Shown: positions 17,146-26,222, numbered from the stretch's first letter. The stretch: 64,000 bases of DNA from Limnohabitans sp. JirII-31 (GCF_002778315.1 NZ_NESA01000006.1:144062-208061); one strand, 5' to 3'. Numbers and translations are program-made. Notes: generated from the letters alone by a model not told the origin.

Positions 17146-17430
17146 ATGACTGCCACAGCCTTAAAAAGTGCACGCATGGAACTCAAAACCACCGCGGATG
17201 CCAAAGAACTTCTCAACAAAGCCGCGCTGTTAGACGGCATGGACTTGTCTTCGTTTGTCATGAGTTCTGCCATCGAAAAGGCGCGCAAAGTGTTGCTGGC
17301 ACATGCAGCCATCACCTTGTCCAAAGAAGGCCAACTCAACTTGGCCCGTTTGGTCATGCAGTCCCCCAAGCCCACCAAAGCCATGAAAGACTTGATGGCC
17401 CTGCCCCCTCTGCCGCAGCAGAAAAAATGA
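17146..17430 (+). CDS. DUF1778 ribbon-helix-helix antitoxin (TacA type)
   Basis: The 94-residue protein starts at MTATALKSARMELKTTADAKELLNKAA, the canonical DUF1778 beginning; the frame is open upstream but that part is unrelated. The ribbon-helix-helix domain spans about residues 8-60 and the C-terminal tail that wraps the toxin ends in PPLPQQKK. Its stop overlaps the toxin start (ATGA). It should neutralise the GNAT toxin and repress the operon promoter. Confidence 0.85.
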   Translation: MTATALKSARMELKTTADAKELLNKAALLDGMDLSSFVMSSAIEKARKVLLAHAAITLSKEGQLNLARLVMQSPKPTKAMKDLMALPPLPQQKK

Positions 17431-17933
17431 ACATCGTTTCATCGCTGTTTGACCCAACGGTCAAATACCCAGGACTGAAAGATTTCGACTGCGGCTTGGA
17501 TGCCATCAACCGTTTTGCCAGACACAACTTGTCCAAGCAAGTACGCCAAGGCGTATGCGTCGCCTACGCCTTGCTGGACAGCGACGACGCTCAGCGTTTG
17601 GTGGGTTTTGTCACGCTGGCCAACCACAGCATCGAACTCTCTCGCTTGAGTGTGCTTGAGCTAGGGTCTATGCCCCGAACCATCCCTTGCACGCGGGTGG
17701 TGATGCTCGGTGTGGCCAAGTCTTACCAGCAGCACCGTCTGGGTCAGCAGTTGATCAAGATCGCCTTGCAAGCGGCTCAAGCGAGCGCCGTCAACGTGGG
17801 CAGTTTTGGCGTCTACCTGGATGCCGACGCCAACGCTGTGGGCTTTTATCAAAAGCTCGGTTTTGTGTTGCTGCAAGGCAATCAGTCCCCAGATCCGTCG
17901 CCCATGTTTTTGTCCATGTCGAGCATTGCCTGA
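17427..17933 (+). CDS. GNAT-family acetyltransferase toxin (TacT type)
   Basis: The 168-residue N-acetyltransferase has the KYPGLKDFDCGLDAINRFA start and the acetyl-CoA loop region (MLGVAKSYQQHRLGQQLIKIALQAA, about residues 90-115) typical of toxins paired with DUF1778 antitoxins. Such toxins acetylate the aminoacyl group of charged tRNA and block translation. The ATGA overlap with the antitoxin supports the pairing. The C-terminus FYQKLGFVLL is the normal last GNAT strand. Confidence 0.85.
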   Translation: MNIVSSLFDPTVKYPGLKDFDCGLDAINRFARHNLSKQVRQGVCVAYALLDSDDAQRLVGFVTLANHSIELSRLSVLELGSMPRTIPCTRVVMLGVAKSYQQHRLGQQLIKIALQAAQASAVNVGSFGVYLDADANAVGFYQKLGFVLLQGNQSPDPSPMFLSMSSIA

Positions 17934-18018
17934 AAGCATTGAGGTCGTCCAGTCACCAACGTGTCAGCCTCCAGCCGCGTCGCCAGACATGATGCGCGGC
18001 AAAATAAGGAGACACGCC

Positions 18019-19992
18019 ATGCTTTGCCTGCAACCCGACTGCACCGACCTCAGCTGCCAAACCCCGTCAGAGAACGCCCAAAGTTATTTCGGGCGACGCC
18101 AGTTTTTGCGTGACTTGATTGGCGGCGGCGTGGCGGTCGGCAGCCTGTCGTCCATCAGCGGTTGCGCCAGCATGCTGGCGCCCAGCGTGAGTGCGGAGAC
18201 CATCGTCATCAACGGTCGCATGGCCACCCTCAACCCCAAGCAACCGACCGCCTCGGCCTTGGCGGTGGCTGACGGCAAGATCTTGGCCATTGGCACCGAG
18301 GACGAGGTGATGCGCCACAAGGGCCCCAACACCCGCGTCATCGACGCCCAAAAACGCACCATCGTGCCGGGTCTGAACGACGCCCACACCCACTTCATCC
18401 GCGGCGGCTTGACCTACTCGATGGAAGTGCGCTGGGACGGTTTGTCCTCGCTCAGCCATGGCCTGGAAATTTTGCGCATCCAAGCGCAACGCACACCCTC
18501 ACCGCATTGGGTGCAGGTGATTGGCGGTTGGACCTGGGCGCAGTTTGCCGAAAAGCGCTTCCCCACATTGGACGAAATCAACGCCGCCACGGGCGATACC
18601 CCCGCCATGATCATGCACTTGTACGACCGTGCGTGGATCAACCGCGCAGGCTTGCGCGTGCTGGGCTGGAACAAAGACACACCCAACCCCTTTGGCGGCC
18701 AGATCGAGCGCGACGGCGCGGGCAACCCCACCGGTTTGTTGGTCGCCACCATTGGCCTGCCTGCGCTGGTCAACACCTGGTTGAAGATTCCACGCCTGTC
18801 GCCCGATGACCAAATTTTGTCCACCCAGCATTTCATGCGCGAGAACAACCGCCTGGGACTGACCAGCGTGATCGACGCCGGCGGTGGTGGCCAAAATTAC
18901 CCCGACAACTACGCCGCCATCGCCCAGTTGGCGCGCGACAAAAAAATGACCATGCGCATTGGCTACGAGTTGTTTGCGCAAGCCGGTGGCAAAGAGATCG
19001 ACAACTACCAAGCCTGGAGCAAGATGGTTCAAGTGGGCGAAGGCGACGACTACTTCCGCATGCTCGGCGCGGGTGAATACATCGTCTGGGCCGCCGGTGA
19101 CGTGACCAACTTTGACAAGGCACCGCCCACCATCCCTGCCGTGATGGAGAGCCAGCTCACCGCCGTGGGCAAGTTTTTAGCCGGGCAACGCTGGCCGTTT
19201 CGCATGCACGCGAGCTTTGACGCCACGGCGCAGCGCATCTTGGGTGTGCTGGAGCAAGTGCACCGCGAAGTGCCGCTCACCGGCCTGCGCTGGGGCTTGG
19301 ACCACTGCGAAACGCTGTCGCCCCAAACGCTGGAGCGTGTGGCGGCACTGGGCGGCAGCATCAACATCCAAAACCGCATGTCCTTGGACGGCGAAGCCTT
19401 CCTCAAACGCTATGGCCCCCAGGTCTCAGCCAACGCGCCACCGATCCAGCGCATTCGCGAAATGGGCATCCCACTGGCCGCAGGCACCGACGGCAACCGT
19501 GCCACCAGCTACAACCCGTGGGTGGGCGTGCACTGGCTGATCACGGGCAAAACACTCGGCGGCGCCAAGCTGCAAGGTGACCACAACCTGCTGGATCGCA
19601 CCGAAGCCTTGCGCCTGTACACCACGGGCGGCGCCTGGATGTCCAACGAAGAAACCAAAAAAGGCACGCTCGAAGTGGGCAAGTTTGCCGACCTGGTGTT
19701 CTTGTCGGGCGACTACTTCAACATGCCGGTGGACGAGATCAAGAACCTCGAATCAGTGCTCACCATGGTGGGTGGCAACGTGGTGTACGGAGCCGGCACT
19801 TATGAGAGCTTGGCCCAAGCCGCGCCGCCCATTCGCCAAGACTGGCTGCCGATGAAAGACTATGGCCGCTACTACAAACGTGCTGGCATGGAGGCTCCCA
19901 CACCCAACCGCAGCGCACAAGGTGCGCACCAGCACCCCTTGATCATTGGGGATGCCGGCTCATGGCGGATGGAATGCCCTTGCGCGTTTTGA
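18019..19992 (+). CDS. YtcJ-like metal-dependent amidohydrolase, Tat-type signal
   Basis: The start at 18019 is chosen because AAGGAGA lies 6 bases upstream; it gives 657 residues. Residues 24-55 form a twin-arginine-like signal (FGRRQFLRDLIGGG) ending in a lipobox-like SISGC, so export, perhaps as a lipoprotein, is likely. The amidohydrolase-3 core has the metal motif DAHTHF and a late GTDGNRATSYNPW segment with the conserved Asp. Relatives hydrolyse or deaminate unknown amides and cyclic compounds. It is convergent with a Bug gene and has no obvious operon partner. Confidence 0.75.
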   Translation: MLCLQPDCTDLSCQTPSENAQSYFGRRQFLRDLIGGGVAVGSLSSISGCASMLAPSVSAETIVINGRMATLNPKQPTASALAVADGKILAIGTEDEVMRHKGPNTRVIDAQKRTIVPGLNDAHTHFIRGGLTYSMEVRWDGLSSLSHGLEILRIQAQRTPSPHWVQVIGGWTWAQFAEKRFPTLDEINAATGDTPAMIMHLYDRAWINRAGLRVLGWNKDTPNPFGGQIERDGAGNPTGLLVATIGLPALVNTWLKIPRLSPDDQILSTQHFMRENNRLGLTSVIDAGGGGQNYPDNYAAIAQLARDKKMTMRIGYELFAQAGGKEIDNYQAWSKMVQVGEGDDYFRMLGAGEYIVWAAGDVTNFDKAPPTIPAVMESQLTAVGKFLAGQRWPFRMHASFDATAQRILGVLEQVHREVPLTGLRWGLDHCETLSPQTLERVAALGGSINIQNRMSLDGEAFLKRYGPQVSANAPPIQRIREMGIPLAAGTDGNRATSYNPWVGVHWLITGKTLGGAKLQGDHNLLDRTEALRLYTTGGAWMSNEETKKGTLEVGKFADLVFLSGDYFNMPVDEIKNLESVLTMVGGNVVYGAGTYESLAQAAPPIRQDWLPMKDYGRYYKRAGMEAPTPNRSAQGAHQHPLIIGDAGSWRMECPCAF

Positions 19993-20004
19993 ACGCGACG
20001 GGTT

Positions 20005-21006
20005 TTACTCCAGCTCAATGCGGCGATCGGCCACCACTTTTTTGAGGTTGCCAATGTCGCGCTCGACGCGCTGACGAAACTCCGCTGGACTGCTGGCGCG
20101 AGGCGTACCGCCAAAGTCAATCAGCTTTTGGCGCACATCGTCTTGGGCCAACACCGCACGCAGTTCTTTGTTGACTCGCTCCAGGATGGCGGGCGGTGTG
20201 CCCACCGGTGCGGCAATGCCCAACCACGACTCGAACACCACCTGCGGCAAGGTGTCGGCAACCGTGGGCACACCAGGCACCGGGCTGTTGCCGGCAGGCG
20301 ATGTCACGGCGATGGCGCGCACGCGCTGGTCTTTGAGCAAGGAAGCGGTGAGCGTCATGGTGTCGATCATCACATCCACACGTCCTGCCAACAGCTCGGT
20401 CAAGGGGCCCGTGCCACCCTTGAACGGCACATGGGTGATTTGCACACCGGCTTCACTGAAGGCCCATTCGGCCACCAAGTGCATGGCGGTGCCCACCCCC
20501 ACGGAGGAGTAGGTGTATTTGTTGGGCTCGGCCTTGGCGCGTTTGACCAAATCGGCAAACGAGGTGATGGAGGAACCTGGCGCCACGGTCAGCGCCAGCG
20601 GATAGGTGGTGATGGTGCTGACCCAGGCGAAGTCTTTCACCGGGTCAAACGGCAAACTCTTTTTCATGGCGGCGCCACTGGCGTGGCCACTGGGCAGCAA
20701 GATCAAGGTGTAACCATCTGGCGCCGAGCGGACCAGCATTTCTGCGGCGATGTTGCCCCCAGCCCCAGGCTTGTTGTCGACCACCACGTTTTGCCCCAAG
20801 CGCTCGCCGAGCGGCTTGGCCACCAAACGCGCCACGATGTCTGAGCCCCCACCGGCCGGAAAACCCAGCAGCATGCGGATGGGCTTGGTGGGGTATGCAG
20901 GCTCAGCCGCCAACGCAGGGGCTGAGGCCATGCACGCCAACACAACAGCCGACAAGCCACGCCCCCAAGGGCGCGCGAACGCAGTGAAGTCAAACAAAGT
21001 GGCCAT
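20005..21006 (-). CDS. Bug/TctC-family periplasmic solute receptor
   Basis: From the ATG at 21006 the product is 333 residues with a signal peptide (residues 1-32, ending APALAAEP) and the YPTKPIRMLLGFPAGGGSDIVAR start. The longer open frame upstream overlaps the nitroreductase gene and is not used. It is the last gene of a five-gene leftward operon headed by an intradiol dioxygenase, so its ligand is probably an aromatic or ring-derived acid. Confidence 0.88.
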   Translation of the reverse strand: MATLFDFTAFARPWGRGLSAVVLACMASAPALAAEPAYPTKPIRMLLGFPAGGGSDIVARLVAKPLGERLGQNVVVDNKPGAGGNIAAEMLVRSAPDGYTLILLPSGHASGAAMKKSLPFDPVKDFAWVSTITTYPLALTVAPGSSITSFADLVKRAKAEPNKYTYSSVGVGTAMHLVAEWAFSEAGVQITHVPFKGGTGPLTELLAGRVDVMIDTMTLTASLLKDQRVRAIAVTSPAGNSPVPGVPTVADTLPQVVFESWLGIAAPVGTPPAILERVNKELRAVLAQDDVRQKLIDFGGTPRASSPAEFRQRVERDIGNLKKVVADRRIELE

Positions 21007-21026
21007 GAGGTGGGTCTCGCGCTGTC

Positions 21027-21614
21027 TTACAGAACTTGCGTGGCTTGCTCGAACGTCAAGCGTGGGTTGCGATTGAACAACTTGCTGGTGTCCATGTAAC
21101 CCAGGTTGATCAAGTAGTTGGCTTGCCAACGACCGTCGGGGAAGAACTCGGCATTGACTTTGGCCACATCAAAGCCGCTCATGGCGCCACAGTCCAGGCC
21201 CAAGGCACGGGCGGCAATCATGAAGTACGCGCTGCCCAGGGTTCCGTTGCGCGTGGCAGTGCCAGCGGCCAAACCAGCGTTGCCCGCGAACATTTCTTTG
21301 GCATCGGGTTTGTTGGGGAACACCACGGGCATGTGCTCGAAGAACTGGGTGTCGTTGGCCACGATCACGGTGACAGGTGCCTGGCTGGTTTTGTCCACGT
21401 TGCCGGGAGACAAGGCGGGCAACAAACGAGCCTTGGCTTCGGGGGTGGTCAAGAACACGTAGCGTGTGGGTTGGGTGTTCATCGAGGTGGGGCCCATCTT
21501 GGCGATCTCGTACACCTCTTTGAGCAGGCTCAAAGGCACGGGCTTGTCGATGAAGCCGTTGGCGGTGCGTGCGTTGGTGAACAGATGGTCGATGGCGTCT
21601 TTGGAAATGGTCAT
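21027..21614 (-). CDS. Nitroreductase-family oxidoreductase, malonic semialdehyde reductase (RutE/HadB) type
   Basis: The 195-residue FMN protein has the RutE-subfamily look: FTNARTANGF near the N-terminus, GPTSMNTQPTRYVF and a C-terminal GYMDTSKLFNRNPRLTFE. RutE reduces malonic semialdehyde to 3-hydroxypropionate in uracil breakdown. No rutABCD genes are present and the operon encodes an intradiol dioxygenase, so here it may reduce another semialdehyde or quinone-like product. The family call is firm; the substrate is not. Confidence 0.75.
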   Translation of the reverse strand: MTISKDAIDHLFTNARTANGFIDKPVPLSLLKEVYEIAKMGPTSMNTQPTRYVFLTTPEAKARLLPALSPGNVDKTSQAPVTVIVANDTQFFEHMPVVFPNKPDAKEMFAGNAGLAAGTATRNGTLGSAYFMIAARALGLDCGAMSGFDVAKVNAEFFPDGRWQANYLINLGYMDTSKLFNRNPRLTFEQATQVL

Positions 21615-21641
21615 GAAAGCCTCAGAAAAAGAAAAACAAAT

Positions 21642-21953
21642 TTATGCAACAGATGTGCTCACAAAATCCACTTGGTGGCGGGCAATACGCACCGCCCCTA
21701 GGGTTTGCTTCACGCGTAAATGCGCGGGGTGGGATGCATACGCATCCAATGACTCTTGCGAATCAAACTCAGTGTAGAGCACCACATCGCAAGCATAGTC
21801 GACATGGCTGTGGTCAATGCCCACCTCCACATGCAACAGGCCTGGAATATGCCCCCGCAAGGCCTCAAACTGAGATTGAATCAGCTGGCGGTTGGCTTGC
21901 TTTTGCGCAGGCGTGTCGCCCTGCACGTCCCACATCACGATGTGTTTGATCAC
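21642..21953 (-). CDS. Dabb-domain (stress-responsive A/B barrel) protein
   Basis: The 103-residue protein begins MIKHIVMWDV and ends with VDFVSTSVA; the central HVDYACDVVLYTEFDSQESLDAY is typical of the dimeric alpha-beta barrel (Dabb) fold. Members include small cyclases and isomerases of ring-derived lactones as well as unassigned proteins. Its place between an intradiol dioxygenase/YciI pair and a reductase suggests a role in processing the ring-cleavage product. Confidence 0.75.
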   Translation of the reverse strand: MIKHIVMWDVQGDTPAQKQANRQLIQSQFEALRGHIPGLLHVEVGIDHSHVDYACDVVLYTEFDSQESLDAYASHPAHLRVKQTLGAVRIARHQVDFVSTSVA

Positions 21954-21965
21954 AGCGGGTGCCTT

Positions 21966-22274
21966 TCAATGCGCCGCAGGCGGAAAACCCGCTTTTTGCG
22001 GCCACAGGTTGACGAAGGCGTGCACTTCGGTGCGCGCATACAAACCAGCTTTGGTAAAGGGCTCTTGGCTCAACCAGGCATGGGCCGCGTCGCGCGAGGC
22101 AAAGTCAATCGCCAGCAAGCTGCCCAGCATGGTCTGGCCGTCGTCATGCGTCAGCGGCCCTGCAAAAGCGATGTGCTCGGCCACTTGCGCCAAGTAGTCT
22201 TTGTGCTCAGGACGCATGCGCGCACGCAACTCGGCGTGGTCGGGCTTGTCGATCAGGATGAAGGTGAAGATCAT
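21966..22274 (-). CDS. YciI-family protein
   Basis: The 102-residue protein has the YciI/ferredoxin-like alpha-beta fold (MIFTFILIDKPDH; HIAFAGPLTHDDGQTMLGSLLAIDF, with the conserved His-Asp). The fold is shared with muconolactone isomerase and chloromuconolactone dehalogenase, which act after intradiol cleavage. It lies 26 bases after the dioxygenase gene and 12 bases before the Dabb gene. A catalytic role on the cleavage product is a reasonable inference. Confidence 0.75.
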   Translation of the reverse strand: MIFTFILIDKPDHAELRARMRPEHKDYLAQVAEHIAFAGPLTHDDGQTMLGSLLAIDFASRDAAHAWLSQEPFTKAGLYARTEVHAFVNLWPQKAGFPPAAH

Positions 22275-22300
22275 GAAGGCTCCGGCAACACACCCAGCAC

Positions 22301-23134
22301 TCAGGCGGCCACGGGGTTCAACACAAAGTCGTAATCCACCAACCAGCTGCCATCGGCTTGTTGTGTCCAGTCAGTCACCAAGGACTGGCGCACACCAAAC
22401 ACGGCGTCCGAGTCGAGGTATTGGTCGTCGTTGCGGAACACGTGCGTGGTCAAGGTCTCGTAGCCCTCGGCCACGATCATGAAATGCAAGTGCGCGGGAC
22501 GCCAAGGGTGGCGGTTGGTGGCAATCAGCATCTCGCCCACCGGGCCGTCGTGCGGAATGGGGTAGGACTCGGCGAGGATGGAGCGAAAGTGAAACTCGCC
22601 ATTTGGGCCCGACTTCAAAATGCCGCGTGCAGACGCGTGCGCGTAATCGGGCAGTTGCACGTCGTACAAGCCATTGGCATCGGCTTGCCACACCTCCATC
22701 GTGGCACCCGCAATGGCCTTGCCGTCCAAGCCACGCACGGTGCCACGCACCGAGCAGGGTTGACCGACGGCGCCGTTGCCCACATCGTCGCCGTGTTCGT
22801 AGTGCGGCGCATCTTCCACATGAAACGGCCCGACCACTGTGGCTTCGGTGCAGCCGTCTGGCTTGTCGTTGTTCATGGCCACCGTCAGCATGGACAGGCC
22901 CAGCGTGTCAGACAACAAGATGAACTCTTGGCGCTTGTCGTCGCACTTGTGGCCGACACGGGTCAAGAAGTCGATGCCCTGCTCCCACTCTTTCTCGGTC
23001 AGGCGCACCTCACGCGCAAACGCATGCAGGTGTTGCACCAAGCTGTTGATGATTTCTTTCAGGCGCGGGTCAGGGGTGTTGGCAAAGCGTGCCATCACAG
23101 CTTGCGTGATGGTGTCTTGGTTCAAATTACGCAT
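22301..23134 (-). CDS. Intradiol ring-cleavage dioxygenase (hydroxyquinol/catechol 1,2-dioxygenase type)
   Basis: The 277-residue non-haem Fe(III) enzyme has the N-terminal dimerisation helix domain (about residues 1-95) and the catalytic beta-sandwich. The metal ligands are visible as Tyr157 (GLYD), Tyr191 (SYPIPHDGPVG), His215 and His217 (PAHLHF). The spacing is close to that known for hydroxyquinol 1,2-dioxygenase, which converts 1,2,4-trihydroxybenzene to maleylacetate. The exact diol is unproven. It is divergent from a LysR gene that probably regulates it. Confidence 0.85.
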   Translation of the reverse strand: MRNLNQDTITQAVMARFANTPDPRLKEIINSLVQHLHAFAREVRLTEKEWEQGIDFLTRVGHKCDDKRQEFILLSDTLGLSMLTVAMNNDKPDGCTEATVVGPFHVEDAPHYEHGDDVGNGAVGQPCSVRGTVRGLDGKAIAGATMEVWQADANGLYDVQLPDYAHASARGILKSGPNGEFHFRSILAESYPIPHDGPVGEMLIATNRHPWRPAHLHFMIVAEGYETLTTHVFRNDDQYLDSDAVFGVRQSLVTDWTQQADGSWLVDYDFVLNPVAA

Positions 23135-23238
23135 GTCTCAAATCCTTGGGTGATGACGTGTCGGCGACTTTAAGATTTGCGACAGGCGATTGAAAGACCC
23201 AAAATAGAAAATCATTGTTCCGGCTAGCGGAAAGATAC

Positions 23239-24165
23239 ATGGATCGCCTCAAAGAATTAGAACTGTTTGTCCGCGTGGTCGAAACCGGCAGCCTGAGCAA
23301 AGCGGCCTTGGCCCTGGACCTGTCCAATGCGGCTGCCAGCCGTCACCTCGCTTCCCTCGAAGCGCGCTTGGCGGTGCGTTTGGTGGAGCGCAACACCCGC
23401 CGCCTCTACCCGACGGGTGAAGGTCAGGCTTTTTTCAGCCGGGCTCGCGCCATCCTCAACGACTTGGCCGATGCCGAATCCGAAGTCAACTCGGCCACGC
23501 TCGACCCCAGCGGCACGCTGCGCATCAGCGCCTCGTTGTCGTTTGCCATGCAACTCATTGCGCCACGCATTGGCGACTACACCCAGCGCTACCCCAAGGT
23601 CAAGGTGCACATCGAGGCCTCGAACCGCTACCTGGATTTGATCGACAACGGCATTGACGTGGCGGTGCGCACGCGTGAGATGGAGCCCGACAGCAACATC
23701 ACCATCCGCCGCTTGGCCACCACGCGGCGAATTTTGGTGGCCTCGCCCAAATACCTGGCACGCATGGGCACACCCCAAGACCCGAGCGATTTGTCAGCCC
23801 ACCAACTGCTGGTGTACCTGCATGCCAACAACCCCAACGAATTGCGTTTCACCCAAGGTGACGCCTCGGTGGTGGTGCCGGCGCCGGGCTTGCTCGAATC
23901 CAACGATGGGCAAATCTTGCGCGCTGCGGCGCTAGAGGGCACGGGCATCTTGGTGCAGCCCACCTACATCGTGTTCGAAGACATCGTGGCCGGGCGCTTG
24001 GTGCCCATCCTGGACGACTGGGACTTGCCACGCCTGCACATCAACCTGGCCTACCCCAGCCGCAAGCACTTGTCAGCCAAGGTGCGCAGCTTCATCGACT
24101 TCATGGTGGAAGAGTTTGAGCGCTACGACTACGAGCGTAAGTGGACGGGACAGCAGGGGTTTTGA
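23239..24165 (+). CDS. LysR-family transcriptional regulator
   Basis: The 308-residue protein starts at MDRLKELELFVRVVETGS with a GCGGAAAG ribosome site upstream. The helix-turn-helix spans residues 1-60 (SLSKAALALDLSNAAASRHLASLEARL) and the effector domain starts near residue 90. It is divergent from the intradiol dioxygenase operon with a 104-base gap between, which should contain its operator. It ends 5 bases before the convergent SRPBCC gene. Confidence 0.87.
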   Translation: MDRLKELELFVRVVETGSLSKAALALDLSNAAASRHLASLEARLAVRLVERNTRRLYPTGEGQAFFSRARAILNDLADAESEVNSATLDPSGTLRISASLSFAMQLIAPRIGDYTQRYPKVKVHIEASNRYLDLIDNGIDVAVRTREMEPDSNITIRRLATTRRILVASPKYLARMGTPQDPSDLSAHQLLVYLHANNPNELRFTQGDASVVVPAPGLLESNDGQILRAAALEGTGILVQPTYIVFEDIVAGRLVPILDDWDLPRLHINLAYPSRKHLSAKVRSFIDFMVEEFERYDYERKWTGQQGF

Positions 24166-24170
24166 GGTGG

Positions 24171-24614
24171 TTAACCCGGAATGTCCGCCTCCACCAGCAG
24201 CCCCAAGAGCGTCAGCGACTCTTGCCAACCGAGATAGCAAGCCTCTAGGGGGATGACCTCTGGGATGCCTTCTTGCACCACGCTGAGTTCTGTGCCGCAT
24301 GACACAGGCGTTAACTCAACCGTCACGGTGAGGGTGCCTGGCAGATGGGGGTCGTCGAACTTGTCGGTGTAGCGAATGCGCTGATGCGGCACCAGCTCCA
24401 AATATTCGCCGCCAAAGCTGTGGCTGTTGCCCGAACTGAAATTGGTGAACGACATGCGAAACGTGCCACCCACGATGGGTTCGATGTGATGCATCTTGGC
24501 CGTGAACCCATGGGGCGGCAGCCATTTGACCAAGGCGTCTGCGTCAAGAAACGCACGGTAGACACGCTCAGGTGGCGCGCGAAGAACTCGGTGAAGTCGC
24601 AGGGTGTGAGCCAT
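24171..24614 (-). CDS. SRPBCC-fold (AHSA1/START-like) protein
   Basis: The 147-residue protein fits the activator-of-Hsp90-homologue-1/SRPBCC group: RVLRAPPERVYRAFLDADALVKWLPP at the start and a long C-terminal helix with CYLGWQESLTLLGLLVEADIPG. These proteins bind small hydrophobic ligands, and some are polyketide cyclases or aromatases. It is the last gene of a three-gene operon with a Bug receptor (1-base gap) and an NTF2-like protein. Confidence 0.8.
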   Translation of the reverse strand: MAHTLRLHRVLRAPPERVYRAFLDADALVKWLPPHGFTAKMHHIEPIVGGTFRMSFTNFSSGNSHSFGGEYLELVPHQRIRYTDKFDDPHLPGTLTVTVELTPVSCGTELSVVQEGIPEVIPLEACYLGWQESLTLLGLLVEADIPG

Positions 24615-24615
24615 A

Positions 24616-25605
24616 TCACTCCGGCTGAAACCCTGCCGCCTTGATCAAGGGCAACCAACGGTCCAAGTCGCGCCGCAACACGGCCTTGGCGTCATCGCCA
24701 ATCAGTGCCAAAGGTTTGCCGCCGGCTTTTTCAAAACGTTCCATCACATCGGGCGAGGTGATGACTTTGCGCAGCTCGGTGCGCAAGCGGTTGAGCTCGG
24801 CCGCAGGCGTACGCGCAGGCGCGAAGTAACCAAACCACGACTCCAGCTCCAAGGGCGCCACACCGGTTTCACGGATGGTGGGCACCGAAGGGTGCATGGG
24901 CAAGCGGGTCGCACTCGACACGGCCAAGGCCTTGAGGCTGCCCGAATCCACATGCGTGCGTGCGGTGGAAGCCAAGTCAAAGAACACATCCACACGCCCA
25001 CCGATCAAATCAGTGTAGGCAGGTTGTGCCCCACGGTAAGGCACATGGGTGAGCTGCACGCCGGCCAAATGCCACAAGGCAGCGGCCAAGATGTGCTGGC
25101 CTGAACCATTGCCCGCCGAGGCATAGCTCACTTTGTTGGGGTTGGCTTTGGCATAAGCCACCAATTCGGCCAAGTTGCCAAAAGGCAAGTCTTTGCGCGC
25201 CACCAAGGTGTAGCTGTAGGAGACGGCCAAGCCAATCGGCTCAAAGTCTTTCACCGGGTCGTAGCTCAGGTTTTTGTACAAGCCCGCATTGAGCACCAGG
25301 TTGGACACCGAACCCATCAACAAGGTGTAACCATCGGCCGGCGCTTTGGCGGCCAAATCGGTGCCCACCAAAGTGCCCGAACCCGTGCGGTTTTCCACCA
25401 CCACGCCGGGTTTGAACACCTGGCCCAGTTTGTCCGCCAACACGCGGGCCACAAAGTCGAAACCGCCGCCTGGGGGCTGCGGCACGATGACGCGGATCGC
25501 GCGGTTGGGGTAAGCGTCTTGGGCCAAGACGCGCAAAGGCAGCGCCCCCGCCAGCAGGCTGCCCAAGAGTTTCAGGTGGGTGCGGCGTGGGTGGGCCATG
25601 TTCAA
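24616..25605 (-). CDS. Bug/TctC-family periplasmic solute receptor
   Basis: The 329-residue receptor has a signal peptide (MNMAHPRRTHLKLLGSLL to about residue 28, ending RVLAQ), then YPNRAIRVIVPQPPGGGFDFVAR. Its arginine pair is not a clear Tat motif. The start overlaps the stop of the NTF2-like gene by 4 bases. It probably delivers or senses the substrate handled by its two operon partners. Confidence 0.87.
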   Translation of the reverse strand: MNMAHPRRTHLKLLGSLLAGALPLRVLAQDAYPNRAIRVIVPQPPGGGFDFVARVLADKLGQVFKPGVVVENRTGSGTLVGTDLAAKAPADGYTLLMGSVSNLVLNAGLYKNLSYDPVKDFEPIGLAVSYSYTLVARKDLPFGNLAELVAYAKANPNKVSYASAGNGSGQHILAAALWHLAGVQLTHVPYRGAQPAYTDLIGGRVDVFFDLASTARTHVDSGSLKALAVSSATRLPMHPSVPTIRETGVAPLELESWFGYFAPARTPAAELNRLRTELRKVITSPDVMERFEKAGGKPLALIGDDAKAVLRRDLDRWLPLIKAAGFQPE

Positions 25606-26222
25606 CGCTCCAGCGGTTTACCAGCCAACCAGTTGGCACCACGACGGTACAGGTCTTGCACGCCCTCGCCTTTGAGCATGGGCATGTCCATCTTCACGGT
25701 GTAACCAATGCGGGTTTGGATGTAGGCCAGGTGACGGTAGCCTTCGGGGAAGTTGGCCAAGGCGGCTTGGTCTAACTGCAAGGTGGCCGCTGAGTCCACC
25801 GGGTCCACGCGGTCTTTTTCATAAATGGGTTGACGGTGCACCAAGCCCCACTGGCCGTTGCGCTCTTCAAAAAAGTCATAGAAGCGCCCGGTACACACCA
25901 CGTCACACAACACGCCTTCGATCAGGCCGCGCTGCGAAATGGTCATCTTGGTTTGCGCAATGGCGCGGGTGCCTTGCACATCAATGGAAGAACCGCCCAA
26001 GAAGTGCAGAATGCTCACGCCCTTGTTCCACCCCTCGATGGTGACGCGGATGAACTCTTCAAACGGCCCTTGAAACCAGGTGGCCATCATCACGCCGTCG
26101 TCGTGCCACACCGTGCGAAAACGGTCCCACAAACCGGCGTCGCGCCACACGGCCCAGTTTTCCACCAGTTGGCGAATTCGAAGTTGTTGTTCCATCTCGT
26201 GTGTCATAGCCAGTCCATTCAA
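25602..26222 (-). CDS. NTF2-like (SnoaL-type) protein
   Basis: The 206-residue protein has a SnoaL-like cone-shaped barrel in residues 10-145 (VENWAVWRDAGLWDRFRTVWHDDG; FYDFFEERNGQWGLVHR) and a C-terminal extension of about 60 residues. Relatives include ring-processing isomerases, dehydratases and small subunits of dioxygenases. No dioxygenase large subunit is adjacent. The operon with Bug and SRPBCC genes suggests a role on an exogenous cyclic compound, but the reaction is unknown. Confidence 0.7.
   Translation of the reverse strand: MNGLAMTHEMEQQLRIRQLVENWAVWRDAGLWDRFRTVWHDDGVMMATWFQGPFEEFIRVTIEGWNKGVSILHFLGGSSIDVQGTRAIAQTKMTISQRGLIEGVLCDVVCTGRFYDFFEERNGQWGLVHRQPIYEKDRVDPVDSAATLQLDQAALANFPEGYRHLAYIQTRIGYTVKMDMPMLKGEGVQDLYRRGANWLAGKPLER

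Noticed and set aside
21027..21614. Part of a rut uracil-degradation operon, together with the LLM/flavin reductase pair as RutA/RutF
   Set aside because: The genes are more than 30 kb apart, rutB, rutC and rutD are missing, and the LLM start and motifs are of a different subfamily.
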